Assembly: GCA_934229335.1 (NCBI GenBank)
Contig: CAKQDQ010000005.1
Coordinates: forward strand, 1 to 57,365
Length of the DNA: 57,365 nucleotides
Source: an uncultured Prevotella sp.
Lineage (GTDB): Bacteria > Bacteroidota > Bacteroidia > Bacteroidales > Bacteroidaceae
Direction of reading: 5' to 3'
The position numbers and the translations under genes are program-made. This document shows positions 7,674 through 16,333 of this stretch, piece after piece (the stretch's first letter is position 1; every line of letters begins with the position of its first letter). The notes beneath the pieces are model-generated. The model worked only from the letters and a program-made list of their open reading frames with translations. It was not told the DNA's origin and made no database searches.

Positions 7674-8823
7674 ACACCCTCTTTACATACGACAAAAGGT
7701 ATACCACTCCTGCCGCCATTACTATCACTGCGCCGATCTGTCCTACTGCATCGCTGGCGTAACCCATGATAAGAGGGAAGATAGTACCACCGAAAAGACC
7801 CATTATCATCAATCCACTAACCTCATTCTTTTTATCGGGCACCGCAAGCAGAGCCTGTGAAAAGATTATAGAGAAGACGTTAGAGTTGCCGTAACCTACC
7901 AGTGCTATCGCTACGTAAAGAGCCCACTGGCTGTCGCACACCATTAGCATCACCATGCTGACTGCCATCATCAGCACGCTGATAGCGAAGAAAACACGCG
8001 CTTTCATCATGCGAAGGAAGAAAGAACCTGTAAAGCATCCTATGGTGCGGAAGATGAAGTAAAGACTCGTAGCAAATGCTGCCTCGTTAAGAGTCCAGTC
8101 CAATCGTTCCATGAGTATCTTAGGAGCGGTGGTGTTAGTACCTACGTCTATGCCCACATGACACATGATACCGATGAACGATAACAGTACGATTGGCGTG
8201 CCTAACAGGCGAAAACAGTCCACGAAGGTCGACGTTTTGGTCTCATGGCGTTCCTCTTCTATTGGTGTACCAGCAAGCATTACTGCCGCGAGTATGCCTA
8301 TTACCATATATATAGGGAACAGTATGCGCCAGCCATAACCGAAGTGTGGTATCATCTCCATTGCTCCCCACATGGCGATATAAGGTGCCATGAACGAGGC
8401 AATAGCCTTAACAAACTGTCCGAAGGTAAGGGTAGCAGCGAGGTTTCCGCCCTTAATAACGGTAGAGACAAGCGGATTCAGCGATGTCTGCATTATCGCA
8501 TTGCCTATGCCCAGGAGTGAGAATGAGACGAGCATAACACCGAAGTTCTCGCCAAACATTGGCAGAAGCAGCGAGAAGATGGTCACTACGAGCGACACAA
8601 GCACCGTGTTTCTGCGCCCTATCTTATTCATCAACATTCCCGTTGGCACGGAGAAGATGAGGAACCAAAAGAAGACTAATGACGGAAACAGATTGGCTGT
8701 TGAGTCATTGAGCATGAGGTCTTCCTTAACATAGTTAGAGGCTATGCCTACCATATCTACAAATCCCATGGCGAAGAAACAGAGCATCACCGGGACAAGG
8801 GTTAGTTTCATTGACTTTTGCAT
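7672..8823 (-). CDS. MFS sugar:H+ symporter (FHS family), probable fructose importer
   Basis: A 383 aa inner-membrane transporter with about 12 hydrophobic segments, beginning MQKSMKLTLVPVMLCFFAMGFVD. It has GFVDMVG in helix 1, an MNKIGRRNT loop after helix 2, and the FHS-type pattern of the fucose/glucose/galactose permease group. A Met 37 codons upstream is rejected because that extension is low-complexity and non-conserved. It sits between the fructanase and fructokinase genes, so it probably brings fructose, or short fructo-oligosaccharides or sucrose, into the cytoplasm. Its last residues overlap the inverted-repeat element. Confidence 0.87.
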   Translation of the reverse strand: MQKSMKLTLVPVMLCFFAMGFVDMVGIASNYVKEDLMLNDSTANLFPSLVFFWFLIFSVPTGMLMNKIGRRNTVLVSLVVTIFSLLLPMFGENFGVMLVSFSLLGIGNAIMQTSLNPLVSTVIKGGNLAATLTFGQFVKAIASFMAPYIAMWGAMEMIPHFGYGWRILFPIYMVIGILAAVMLAGTPIEEERHETKTSTFVDCFRLLGTPIVLLSFIGIMCHVGIDVGTNTTAPKILMERLDWTLNEAAFATSLYFIFRTIGCFTGSFFLRMMKARVFFAISVLMMAVSMVMLMVCDSQWALYVAIALVGYGNSNVFSIIFSQALLAVPDKKNEVSGLMIMGLFGGTIFPLIMGYASDAVGQIGAVIVMAAGVVYLLSYVKRV

Positions 8824-8893
8824 AGTTTGTTGTTTAATGGTTTGGTGGTTTTGTGGGTGGGTTGATTGGCTGATTGTTAGGTTGCTGTAGGTC

Positions 8894-8934
8894 GTTGGGG
8901 AAGAGGGTTCTAATAACCCACTCCCCACAACCAT
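8894..8934 (-). promoter_or_regulatory. intergenic hairpin between GH32 and MFS genes
   Basis: GTTGGGGAAGAGGGTT and AACCCACTCCCCACAAC form an imperfect stem in the 148 bp gap. It could stabilise or partly terminate the fructan transcript, letting surface enzymes be made in larger amounts than the transporter. Confidence 0.4.
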
Positions 8935-8971
8935 CTTACTAACTAACTAACCAATACCGTAATCCAGCACT

Positions 8972-10864
8972 TTATAATCCTAACTTATGGATGTTTACGT
9001 TCTTAAACTCAGCCTTTCCGCCCTTGCTGTAAAGGTGAAGTGTGGTATATGGCACAATTGGGAAAACGAGATTGGTCATGGCTATACGTCCTTCGTCAAC
9101 AAAGAGTTCTACTGATGAGCGGTCTACGAAGATGTTAACGTGGTACGAAGGCTTTGTGTCGCAAAGGCTAAGCGGTGCCCATGTAGCTAACGCAAAGTCG
9201 TTCTTGTAGTTGATAGAGTTCTCTATGCGCGCTGGTTGCTTAGCGTTCGCCTCACGTTGTTTGTCCCATGCCAGTTCGATGTCGTGCGGCACAGACTTCT
9301 TACCGAAGTCAGTCAGTCCGCTTTCTGTACGGTCCATCACCACGCGACCTTTCTTCATGTCGAGGTAAATCATAGTGCGCTCGTTCTTATTGTTCGACAG
9401 TTCTATGCCTGCAATGCCGTTAGCGTCTGGCGTTATGTCAGCCTCTATCTCGAAAGCACCATCCATACGTGCCGCGATGTCTTTGTATGTCTTGCTGTTT
9501 GCAACGGTTTCATCACCTAAGTTGTTTGACATCTGGCGCAGAGCAGATACCTCTGGTGCCACGTTCTCAGCCACATAGTACTTGCCGTCCTTTTCGAACA
9601 GCTTCAGTTCGCGTGGCAATCCGTTAGCACCGCGGCTCTGGCGGAACGGAGTGAGGTTGGCATACTGCCAGTTGCTCATCCATGTCATGGCGAGAACACG
9701 GTCGCCTGTGTTTGAGAATGTCACCGTAGCGTAATGGTCTTTGCCATAGTCCAGCCACTTAGCACTTGCAGCATCGTCGCAAATGAAGTTCTTTCCGTCG
9801 AAGTCTCCCACAAAATACTCTGTGGCACTACCACCAAACAGGCAACCAGGATTGATGTTCATAATCATCACCCACTTCATGTTCTTCTTGTCGCCGTTTA
9901 CTGGTAGTTGGAAGAAGTCAGGGCACTCGTACTGGCATGGCTGCTGTCCCATTCCCTTACCGAAGGCACTTACGTAATCCCACTTCTTTAGATTCTTTGA
10001 CTTATAGAACCTTATCTCCTTGTCGGCAGATACTATCATGTACCATGACTTGTTCTTTTCATACCAGAACACCTTTGGGTCACGGAAGTCTTTTAGTCCG
10101 TCAAACGGTGTCAGCACAGGGTTACCCTCATACTTAGTGAATGTACGACCGTTGTCAGTGCTATATGCCATGCACTGCACCTCATCGTGGTTCACGCTGT
10201 TGTTGGTGTAAAGTGCTATGATAGCGTTCTTTCCGAAGCCTGCGGTATTATTCTTATCGACCACCGAACTGCCAGAGAAGATGTGTCCCATGGTATCACG
10301 TGCTATCGCTGGAGCAAGGTGTTCCCAGTGTAAGAGGTCCTTACTAACGGCGTGTCCCCAGTGCATATTGCCCCATTTTGAACCGTATGGGTTATACTGA
10401 AAGTAGAGATGATACTCTCCATCCTTGTAAACCATGCCGTTAGGGTCGTTCATCCAGCCGTAAAGTGGTGAGAAATGGTACGTAGGACGATAGAAATCGG
10501 TGTTCGTTGTGTCAAAAGTGTCGCTCAGTTTCATAAGGTTTACTGCTAAAGCACCTTTCTTTAGTCCCAGTATTTTCACCGTTGCGCTCTTGCCATCACC
10601 AAGAGAGAATGGCACGTAATAGTCCGCTCCAGACTGTGACAAACGTACGTCCATCCACGTATCAGCCTTAGAACCAGTGTCAAGGAGTACCTGTGCCTCT
10701 TCTTTCTCTTCCTGAACGGGGAGCAGGAGGTACTTGGTTGGATTAGTAACTGTCACTATTGTGGTGTCACCGCTATATGTTACGTTCATCTTCTGAGCCA
10801 TTGCGGAAGTTGTTGCCGTTGCCATCATCATCAGGCTCAGGGCTTTTGCTATTGTCGTTTTCAT
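8972..10864 (-). CDS. GH32 fructanase (exo-inulinase/levanase type), secreted
   Basis: A 630 aa glycoside hydrolase that releases fructose from fructans or sucrose. The signal peptide is MKTTIAKALSLMMMATATTSAMAQ. A beta-rich N-terminal module follows (about 25-115), then the five-bladed catalytic propeller with all three key residues: D140 in WMNDPNG (nucleophile), D262 in RDP (transition-state stabiliser) and E313 in ECPDFF (acid/base). The C-terminal GH32 beta-sandwich covers about 460-625. The ATG at 10864 is preferred over an in-frame TTG four codons upstream. No lipobox is visible, so it is probably periplasmic. Inulin versus levan preference cannot be told from sequence. Confidence 0.95.
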   Translation of the reverse strand: MKTTIAKALSLMMMATATTSAMAQKMNVTYSGDTTIVTVTNPTKYLLLPVQEEKEEAQVLLDTGSKADTWMDVRLSQSGADYYVPFSLGDGKSATVKILGLKKGALAVNLMKLSDTFDTTNTDFYRPTYHFSPLYGWMNDPNGMVYKDGEYHLYFQYNPYGSKWGNMHWGHAVSKDLLHWEHLAPAIARDTMGHIFSGSSVVDKNNTAGFGKNAIIALYTNNSVNHDEVQCMAYSTDNGRTFTKYEGNPVLTPFDGLKDFRDPKVFWYEKNKSWYMIVSADKEIRFYKSKNLKKWDYVSAFGKGMGQQPCQYECPDFFQLPVNGDKKNMKWVMIMNINPGCLFGGSATEYFVGDFDGKNFICDDAASAKWLDYGKDHYATVTFSNTGDRVLAMTWMSNWQYANLTPFRQSRGANGLPRELKLFEKDGKYYVAENVAPEVSALRQMSNNLGDETVANSKTYKDIAARMDGAFEIEADITPDANGIAGIELSNNKNERTMIYLDMKKGRVVMDRTESGLTDFGKKSVPHDIELAWDKQREANAKQPARIENSINYKNDFALATWAPLSLCDTKPSYHVNIFVDRSSVELFVDEGRIAMTNLVFPIVPYTTLHLYSKGGKAEFKNVNIHKLGL

Positions 10865-10970
10865 ACTATTACTCAATTAAAAATTAATAATTAAGAATTA
10901 AAAATTATGATTACCGAGAATTTCTTAATGCCTTATTAATTATGAATTATGCATTATGCTCTATGAATTA

Positions 10971-13274
10971 CTAAAACTTCAGTGAAGCGTTAAACTCTAC
11001 TGTGAATGGTCGCAGATAGCTACCGGTCATTATTGCGTTCTTAATGTCCTTTGCTTCTTCCTTTGTTATCAGTTCAGCTCCGGCTATACTGCCCTTCGCT
11101 CCAGTCTGGTTTAGGAAGTTAACAACGGTGCATCCGAGTGCGAGTTTATCGTTAACCTGCCAGTTTACGCCTCCGAACGTCTCCCAATGTCCATTGAAAT
11201 AGTATGCCTCATTGATGTTAGCGTATGTCTTACTGAAGTAACGGAAACTGGTCCAAAGCTTAATATCCTTCGTAATCATGTAACTTGGGTCCAACTCTAT
11301 CAATACTTGTGGTATCTCAGCCACGGTGTTTCCCGTTGCGTTTATCACTCCAACGTAACCGTCATTGAATGTAACTGATGTCTCAAACTTCTTGTATGTC
11401 GGCTTCTGATAGGTGAAAAGGAAGTGGAAGTCGAAGCCCTTGAATGGGTGAACCATAGCGTCTGTCGTCCAGCCCCATGTCTGTATGTCGTACGACAGCG
11501 GCGCTGCCTTAATCTCACTGCCGTGCTGCAGGTTCAGCGTAGAGTTGTTGTTGGTCTTTGAGATGTATGAGAACAGTGATGTAAGGCTAAGCCATGAGTT
11601 GTTGTAATAGATGCCTGCACGACCCAGTGGTACTGATATTCTGTCTGTGTTAGGCAATGTTGCTGGTGCGAAAGCCTCAAACTTAGGATGCTGCACGATG
11701 TAAGTGAAATCGCCAGTGAAGCCAAAGTTCTTCGTGAGTTTATATGACGCAGCCACTGTGAAGTCGTAGTTCACCCAGTTATGACTAATGTCTGTAGGGG
11801 CGATAAGTGTGCCATTGGCTGAGGTTGCACCGATGTAATAGTCAGCGAAGCGACCAACGAAGTTGCCGTCAGCATCCTTCACCGCAAGGTTTTCGCCCTT
11901 CAAGCGTTGCCATTCCAAGCGTGCGCCGTAGTAAAGATTAAGTTTATCGGTAACGTCCCAATCGTGAGTGAGGTAGAGAGCCAACTTGTTCTCGCTGCCC
12001 TTATAGTACTCTGAAGCGTTCTTGTTATAGTCATAGAAGTAATAGTCGCGCTGGTTAGCGTCCCAAAGGCGCAGTGCGTATGAGCCGTCAGCAGGCACAC
12101 TCTGGTCGTACATCGTGGTGTTTGACGCATAGTCAATATGATAGAACCACTCGTTTACGCCCAAACGGAGCGTTGATGTACGGAACTTCTTTGAGAGTTC
12201 TGAGGTAAAGAGCACCTCGTCTATCTTGCCAGAGTTAAGGCATGACATACGTGTCTGCACGTATTGTCCATCGTATGTCTTCGCCTGTCCGTCGATGTCA
12301 CGATACATATAGTTGTATACTCCCTGGTTATCGCTGCTCTGCAGGTCTATTATCGCCATTGGAGTCTGGTATACCATAGCACCGCGTGAGTGGTCATAGC
12401 GCAACACTGCCTTCCAACTTAGGCCGTTGTCCCAGCGATAGTTGTTCATTAACGCCACCTCGCTCGACTTGTTCAGACAGGCATCATACAGCGTTGTCTG
12501 CTCCAACTGTCCCGTGCGCATATTGCGGTAAGTCATGTTGTTGTCGGTAGGCAGGTAAGACGTGGTGCCAAGTTTGAAGTCTCCGTATTCCTTCACGCTG
12601 CCATCGCCCACGTATATGAACGGTGCGCTCTGCGTAGCGTAGTTATACACGTTATGACTGTTGCTGTATTTATACATGGCAGTAAACTCACCTCTGCCTC
12701 CTCCGTATCTCTTCGTAGCGAGAGCTTTATATATCTGTGTACGGTCTTGATATGGTGATGACTTAATCTTAAACGTTCCTGGGTCGAAGTCCTGATAGAT
12801 GTTTGCGCTATAGTACCAATCTTTACCCATGTCTCCATTGAGATTTACAGAGAACTCCTGTAGTCCGAAGTGGTTAGTCTTGTAGTTAAATGTTCCGTGA
12901 AAGCCCTCCTTGCCTAACTGAGTGAATGAGTTTACGGCATAACCTATGTTGCCTGTAGTGATGGCAGTCTCCGCAATCTTCAGCAATCCCTGATGACTCA
13001 GACTGGCATCGCCACGCCACATGGTGTTAACCGTGTGCGGATTGGTGGCATAAGTAACGGGAAGCCCATTCTCAAGCACGTTAACGTCAGCGGAAGGCAG
13101 ACCTATCTGTATCTCGCGCGGACCGTTAGCACTGGCTGCATTGAGCATAACGTTGCGGTTACCTTCTTCCTTAGAACTTGATTTCTCGTCCTGAGCATAA
13201 ACCGCTGTAACATTAATTAAAGAGAGAGCAAGCAGTGTTGCCGCTGTCTTTTTACTGTCAATTAAGGTGTTCAT
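10971..13274 (-). CDS. TonB-type outer membrane receptor of the fructan locus
   Basis: A 767 aa protein with signal peptide (cleavage near VYAQ) and an N-terminal region of about 110 residues that reads as a short plug (VNVLENGLPVTYATNPHTVNTMWRGD). The rest is alternating beta-barrel sequence rich in aromatic girdle residues, ending in the outer-membrane signature VEFNASLKF. It is shorter than SusC proteins (about 1000 aa), lacks the usual N-terminal carboxypeptidase-like domain, and has no SusD partner beside it. It is the first gene after the regulator in the locus, so it likely moves fructo-oligosaccharides into the periplasm. Confidence 0.8.
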   Translation of the reverse strand: MNTLIDSKKTAATLLALSLINVTAVYAQDEKSSSKEEGNRNVMLNAASANGPREIQIGLPSADVNVLENGLPVTYATNPHTVNTMWRGDASLSHQGLLKIAETAITTGNIGYAVNSFTQLGKEGFHGTFNYKTNHFGLQEFSVNLNGDMGKDWYYSANIYQDFDPGTFKIKSSPYQDRTQIYKALATKRYGGGRGEFTAMYKYSNSHNVYNYATQSAPFIYVGDGSVKEYGDFKLGTTSYLPTDNNMTYRNMRTGQLEQTTLYDACLNKSSEVALMNNYRWDNGLSWKAVLRYDHSRGAMVYQTPMAIIDLQSSDNQGVYNYMYRDIDGQAKTYDGQYVQTRMSCLNSGKIDEVLFTSELSKKFRTSTLRLGVNEWFYHIDYASNTTMYDQSVPADGSYALRLWDANQRDYYFYDYNKNASEYYKGSENKLALYLTHDWDVTDKLNLYYGARLEWQRLKGENLAVKDADGNFVGRFADYYIGATSANGTLIAPTDISHNWVNYDFTVAASYKLTKNFGFTGDFTYIVQHPKFEAFAPATLPNTDRISVPLGRAGIYYNNSWLSLTSLFSYISKTNNNSTLNLQHGSEIKAAPLSYDIQTWGWTTDAMVHPFKGFDFHFLFTYQKPTYKKFETSVTFNDGYVGVINATGNTVAEIPQVLIELDPSYMITKDIKLWTSFRYFSKTYANINEAYYFNGHWETFGGVNWQVNDKLALGCTVVNFLNQTGAKGSIAGAELITKEEAKDIKNAIMTGSYLRPFTVEFNASLKF

Positions 13275-13317
13275 AACTGTTATCGACGTTTGGTTAATAT
13301 TGTTTAGATTTCTGCCG

Positions 13318-13346
13318 CAAAGTTATGCAACTCCCTGTTTATCAAC
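13318..13346 (-). promoter_or_regulatory. promoter of the fructan operon
   Basis: TTG (13344-13346) and TAACTTTG (13318-13325) on the minus strand are 18 bp apart, upstream of the receptor gene. This is the likely target of the hybrid regulator encoded just upstream; no operator repeat is obvious. Confidence 0.65.
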
Positions 13347-13359
13347 TATAACGTTTGTT

Positions 13360-13417
13360 CCCTATAAAAATAAAATTCGTTCATTGCAACATTTTTGTTA
13401 CATAATGAACGAATTTT
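13360..13417 (-). terminator. terminator of the hybrid regulator gene
   Basis: A 14 bp perfect stem (13372-13385 with 13404-13417, AAAATTCGTTCATT) follows the regulator stop and is trailed by a U-rich run on the minus strand. It insulates regulator expression from the operon it controls. Confidence 0.85.
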
Positions 13418-13424
13418 ACCAGCA

Positions 13425-16178
13425 CTATTTTCCTTCCATGATGTCGCCAGGCAACACACCGTATTCATCCTTAAAGCATTTGGTGAAATATGACGGTGAA
13501 GAGAAGCCCACGGTGTATGCCACCTCCGACACACTCATGCCGCGACTCTCTAACAATCGGTGCGCTTTCGCCAGACGAGCCTTGCGCAACAGGTCGACAA
13601 CAGTAGTGCCTGTCATCGCTTTCACTTTGCGATAGAGTTGCACTCGGCTTAGTCCGATGCTCTTTCCTATATCCTCCACGCTGAAATCGCTGTCGGAAAG
13701 GTGAGCGTGGATTATGTCATGCAGTTGTCGCATGAACTGTTTGTCACGGTCTTCCAGTTGCGATTCCGCTACGGTTTGTTCTACCTCCTTTTTCCCTTGA
13801 AAGACATTCTTCAACATTCTGCGCTGCCTTAGCAGGTTATCTATACGCGACAGCAGCACCTTGCTGTGGAAAGGCTTAGCGATATACGAGTCAGCACCAT
13901 GCTCATAGCCCTCAGCCCGGTGCTCTTCCTGCGTCTTTGCCGTTAGCATTATTACGGGGATGTGAGACGTCGCCGTAGTGGTCTTCAGTTTTTCAGTAAA
14001 CTCCAGTCCATCCATCACAGGCATCATGACGTCGCAAATCACGAGGTCTGGCACTTCTCTCTGGGCTATCTCCCACCCCTCTTTACCGTCTGCCGCCTCA
14101 AGCACTATGTAATCTGTCTGCAGGAGCGTGCGTTCATACTGGCGAATGTCGCTGTTGTCGTCTATTATCAACAACGTAGGCTTCTCCGTTTGCTCGTCAA
14201 CCAGCCGCTGTATTCCGCCCTTCTTTCTGTCGTTGTCGTCTATATACTGCTGTGCGTTCTGCTCTGTGTCGGCGTTATCACTTTCTGCCTGCACCGCTAC
14301 CACTTCACCTTCCTGCTGCCTTGGCAACACAACGATGAAGTCAGCCCCTTCTCCAGGACGGCTCTCCACGGTGGCTTCGCCGTGGTGTAGCTCTGCAAAC
14401 GACTTGACAAGTGCCAGTCCTATGCCCGTTCCGCCAGCCGTTCCCTTGGTCTGGAAGAAGCGTTCGAAGACCTTATTCACCTCTTCCGCAGCTATGCCCT
14501 TGCCTGTATCACGCACATCTATGCGCATTCTCCCTCCCTCTTCATCACGCAACGCCACAAAGATGTCGCCGCCCGCAGGGGTGTATTTCAGCGCATTGCT
14601 AAGAAGGTTGAACACTATTCGTGACACTTTCTCACGGTCTGCCACCACGTTGTGCGGCTCATTGAAGCGACTTACGTCAAGATGTAGCCCTATGTTCTTA
14701 CGCTCTGCTGTCAGTCGGAAATCGTCTGTCCACACCGACAGTGCCTCAACAATGTTAAAACGATTAAGAGTTAGCGACATCTTACCGTTCTGTATCTTGC
14801 GGAAGTCGAGTATAGAGCCAACGAGTTGTTGCAGTGCGAGGGCGTTGCGCTGCACCATTCTCAGCAGGTCGTGCGCCTTACCTTTTATATTATTATCAGC
14901 CAAGAGCATCTCCACAGGGTCGGCAATGAGCGTCAATGGCGTGCGTAACTCATGGCTAATGTTAGTAAAGAACGTGAGGCGCGAGTTTGTTAGTTCTATG
15001 ACTTCCTCGTTAAGTCGTTTCAGTTCGTCGTTTTTGCGTGCCAACTGCTCGTTGAGTCTTGCCTTGACAACATACCCTCGATACATCAGCACAGTGGCAA
15101 CGACAAACATCATCAAGAATGCCCCAACAGCGATGAGCAGCATCTTCTGCGTGTTATAGTCCGCAAGATAATGGTCTACCTGCCTGTGCAGTGTGTCAAG
15201 GTTACGCTTTTGTTGCTCCGCATCCCTTGCCTCCATCAGCGTTATCTCCGCATTGTCGTGCGTTATTATAGTGGCAGGCAACTGATTCTCTCTGTCATAC
15301 TGTTCTTTTCTTAGTATCTTCAGTGCAAGTTCAACCAACTCGTTGCCCCTCGTAGGGTAAAGATACGTAGCGTCGAGCACACCATCGCGCACCAGTTCCA
15401 GTCCGCCACCCTCCGTAGCCATAGCGTCCACACCAGTGTAATGGTACTTTCGTTTCACATTCAGCTGTTGAGCCGCCTTATATGCTCCCCATGCCATGCG
15501 GTCGTTGTGTGCATATACGTAGTCAAAGTCCTGCGTTTTCGCCAGTATTCGCTTCATAGCCCTCACCGCACTCTCTTCTTTCCAGTCGCCACTATCTGAC
15601 GCCACTATCTGAACACCAGGATATTTCTTCATGCTCTCAACAAAACCACGGTGCCTCTCGATAGCAGGCGACGAGCCTTCCAGTCCGCGTATCTCCACCA
15701 CCCTGCCCTTTCCCTTCAGGCGTTGGGCTATGAATGTCGCCATGGTTTTGCCAATAAGGTAGTTGTTGCAGCCCATGTAGGCGGTGTATTTATCCGAATT
15801 GGTCTTGCGGTCATACAGTATCACGGGTATGCCCTTGTCGTAGGCACGATTAACGGCAGGCGATATGGCGTTAAGGTTATTAGGCGATACCACGAGTATG
15901 TCTACCCCTTCGTCAATAAATCCGTTTATCTGTCGCACCTGTTTCTCGCTGCTATCGTCGGCAGACGCTAACCTTACCTCAATAGAGTCGTTGAGATATT
16001 GCGCTGTGCGTAACTCGTCATTCAGTTTCTCGCGCCACACATCGGTAGAGCATTGCGATACGGCTATGACATATTTCCTCGTCTGTTCCTTGCACGAGAC
16101 GAGCACCAACATGGTCATGGCGACGAGAAGCAGACAGAGAGTCTTATATATATTTCTGATGCAATGATGTGTGTTCAT
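13425..16178 (-). CDS. hybrid two-component system regulator (periplasmic sugar sensor, kinase, receiver, AraC)
   Basis: A 917 aa inner-membrane one-protein signalling system. In order: signal/anchor (residues 1-28); a LacI/ribose-binding-type periplasmic sugar sensor (about 35-300, KYVIAVSQCSTDVWR..., DILVVSPNN); a transmembrane helix (about 345-368); a HisKA domain with phosphorylated H409 in SHELRTP; an HATPase with NALKYTP, DTGKGI and GTGIGLALV; a receiver with the acceptor Asp in LVICDVMMPVMDG; and a C-terminal AraC DNA-binding domain. Architecture and location match the fructose-sensing regulators of Bacteroides fructan loci, so fructose is the likely ligand. The ATG at 16178 is used; the in-frame TTG upstream is weaker. 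Confidence 0.95.
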   Translation of the reverse strand: MNTHHCIRNIYKTLCLLLVAMTMLVLVSCKEQTRKYVIAVSQCSTDVWREKLNDELRTAQYLNDSIEVRLASADDSSEKQVRQINGFIDEGVDILVVSPNNLNAISPAVNRAYDKGIPVILYDRKTNSDKYTAYMGCNNYLIGKTMATFIAQRLKGKGRVVEIRGLEGSSPAIERHRGFVESMKKYPGVQIVASDSGDWKEESAVRAMKRILAKTQDFDYVYAHNDRMAWGAYKAAQQLNVKRKYHYTGVDAMATEGGGLELVRDGVLDATYLYPTRGNELVELALKILRKEQYDRENQLPATIITHDNAEITLMEARDAEQQKRNLDTLHRQVDHYLADYNTQKMLLIAVGAFLMMFVVATVLMYRGYVVKARLNEQLARKNDELKRLNEEVIELTNSRLTFFTNISHELRTPLTLIADPVEMLLADNNIKGKAHDLLRMVQRNALALQQLVGSILDFRKIQNGKMSLTLNRFNIVEALSVWTDDFRLTAERKNIGLHLDVSRFNEPHNVVADREKVSRIVFNLLSNALKYTPAGGDIFVALRDEEGGRMRIDVRDTGKGIAAEEVNKVFERFFQTKGTAGGTGIGLALVKSFAELHHGEATVESRPGEGADFIVVLPRQQEGEVVAVQAESDNADTEQNAQQYIDDNDRKKGGIQRLVDEQTEKPTLLIIDDNSDIRQYERTLLQTDYIVLEAADGKEGWEIAQREVPDLVICDVMMPVMDGLEFTEKLKTTTATSHIPVIMLTAKTQEEHRAEGYEHGADSYIAKPFHSKVLLSRIDNLLRQRRMLKNVFQGKKEVEQTVAESQLEDRDKQFMRQLHDIIHAHLSDSDFSVEDIGKSIGLSRVQLYRKVKAMTGTTVVDLLRKARLAKAHRLLESRGMSVSEVAYTVGFSSPSYFTKCFKDEYGVLPGDIMEGK

Positions 16179-16229
16179 TTTCTGTTCACTTTGGGTCAAA
16201 TGACCTATACTTTTATTACGTTATTATAA

Positions 16230-16330
16230 TCACTATGCTTTCGTAGGCCGAAAGCATAGTAATCGCCATGCGATTTGGATGCTTTCGTGTCACGATTTGG
16301 ATGCTTTCGTAAAGCCATATAATTTGCTAC
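16230..16330. repeat. REP-like intergenic repeat, copy 2
   Basis: A 12 bp perfect stem (16232-16243 with 16249-16260, ACTATGCTTTCG) with a 5 nt loop is followed by GTAATCGC, CGATTTGG and two more ATGCTTTCGT words. It fills the gap between the helicase and regulator genes and may end the helicase transcript. Confidence 0.65.
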
Positions 16331-16333
16331 AAA

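Noticed and set aside
11900..12838. Several 60-80 codon antisense frames in the receptor gene
   Set aside because: They mirror the receptor's coding strand, have no conserved motifs and no promoters.
14128..15159. A 343-codon open frame antisense to the hybrid regulator
   Set aside because: It lies wholly inside a gene with complete domain evidence on the other strand; its Ser/Leu/Arg-rich composition is a mirror of that gene and it has no start signals.
7672..16178. SusC/SusD pair in the fructan locus
   Set aside because: The barrel protein is short, lacks the SusC-type N-terminal domain, and no SusD-like lipoprotein is present between the regulator and the kinase.
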